Origin: CAZFQD01 sp964520885
GTDB lineage: Bacteria > Bacillota > Clostridia > Oscillospirales > SIG519
DNA length: 23,091 nucleotides
NCBI GenBank assembly: GCA_964520885.1
Contig: CAZFQD010000018.1
Span: forward strand, 1 to 23,091
Direction of reading: 5' to 3'
Shown here: one piece after another, positions 22,846 to 23,091 of the stretch
Layout of the letters: each line of letters opens with the position of its first letter
How positions within the stretch are numbered: the first letter of the stretch is position 1
Made by a program: the position numbers and the translations under genes
The notes under the pieces: generated by a model
Databases searched by the model: none
Told to the model about the DNA's origin: nothing
The model's input: the letters and a program-made list of their open reading frames with translations, nothing else

Positions 22846-23091
22846 ACTTTCAAAGTCAAACCTTATCCTTTATGCTCTCGGTCTATTTCCTGTAATATGG
22901 GTGGCACTTCTTGTTGCACCGTCTCTATCTGGTGGACTTCCCGAGATACTTGCAAATCTAACGGCAGCAATCAGTAACCCATTTGATATTGTTATTGTTG
23001 AGGATACAGTGAAATGTATCCTCATTTTTGTTGCCACTTATGGTTTAGGTATCGGAATATATCTTTCTACTGCTCGAAATTACAGGCGGCG
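22832..23091 (+). CDS. virD4: VirD4/TraG-type coupling protein, N-terminal fragment
   Basis: The first 86 codons of a gene that runs off the window. The GTG at 22832 is chosen because AAGGG lies nine bases upstream; an in-frame TTG at 22826 is only three bases from it. The fragment has the two membrane helices of a VirD4/TraG N-terminus: NLILYALGLFPVIWVALLVA and, after a loop of about 35 residues, VKCILIFVATYGLGIGIYL, followed by basic residues ARNYRRR. The ATPase motifs would lie beyond the edge. Coupling proteins bind the relaxosome and feed it to the type IV channel. The assignment rests on this N-terminal pattern and on the position after pcfB. Confidence 0.82.
   Translation, partial: MHQDKLSKSNLILYALGLFPVIWVALLVAPSLSGGLPEILANLTAAISNPFDIVIVEDTVKCILIFVATYGLGIGIYLSTARNYRR

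Noticed and set aside
1..23091. CRISPR array, tRNA, rRNA, insertion sequence ends or group II intron
   Set aside because: No regularly spaced repeats, cloverleaf-type sequence, transposase with terminal repeats or reverse transcriptase frame was found by eye.

Overview
The window looks like the interior of an integrative and conjugative element (ICE) from a low-GC Gram-positive host, most likely a gut Clostridia species. The DNA is AT-rich, almost every start has a strong AGGAGG-type ribosome binding site, and genes are tightly packed, often with overlapping stop and start codons. All supported genes lie on the + strand. The gene set (ParA/ParB, a giant ArdC-methylase-helicase fusion, DUF3848, DUF3991/Toprim, DpnD-PcfM proteins, MobC, MOBP-type relaxase, PcfB, ArdC-like protein, VirD4) is the kind seen in Tn1549/pCF10-related conjugative elements. 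No integrase, element ends, tRNA, rRNA or CRISPR array is visible, so both ends of the element lie outside the window.

Layout. 1-3400: the 3' end of a zinc-ribbon gene with its terminator, then a 994-residue secreted protein with its own terminator. 3436-5152: parA-parB, overlapping by 44 bases; parB contains a striking 25-bp palindrome. 5153-5399: non-coding, with a candidate folded element (5175-5267). 5400-6535: two micro-genes sharing a TAATG junction, a conserved protein of unknown function and a winged-helix-like protein. 6542-14062: the 2506-residue helicase-methylase. Nested inside it in the +1 frame (7365-7709) is a complete TnpV-family gene with its own ribosome binding site, an upstream palindrome and an intrinsic terminator just after its stop. 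14069-15384: DUF3848 and DUF3991/Toprim proteins. 15436-17287: a self-contained AbiE type IV toxin-antitoxin unit with promoter, two inverted repeats and terminator, set into the conjugation backbone. 17308-18777: two DpnD-PcfM-like small proteins flanking a DUF3846-type protein, joined by nearly identical junctions. 18789-18843: stem-loops that are a good oriT candidate. 18873-23091: DUF3849-like protein, MobC, relaxase, PcfB, ArdC-like protein, a small protein and the start of the VirD4 coupling protein.

How it works together (inference from families). ParA/ParB would maintain the extrachromosomal form. The helicase-methylase, Toprim protein and ArdC-like proteins would process or protect transferred DNA. 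MobC and relaxase would nick oriT, and PcfB with VirD4 would pass the relaxosome to a type IV secretion channel encoded downstream. AbiE is cargo giving phage defence or element stabilisation. The most unusual content is the gene-within-a-gene tnpV cassette, followed by the parB palindrome, the folded element after parB, the AbiE operator pair and terminator-like hairpins inside the relaxase and Toprim genes.
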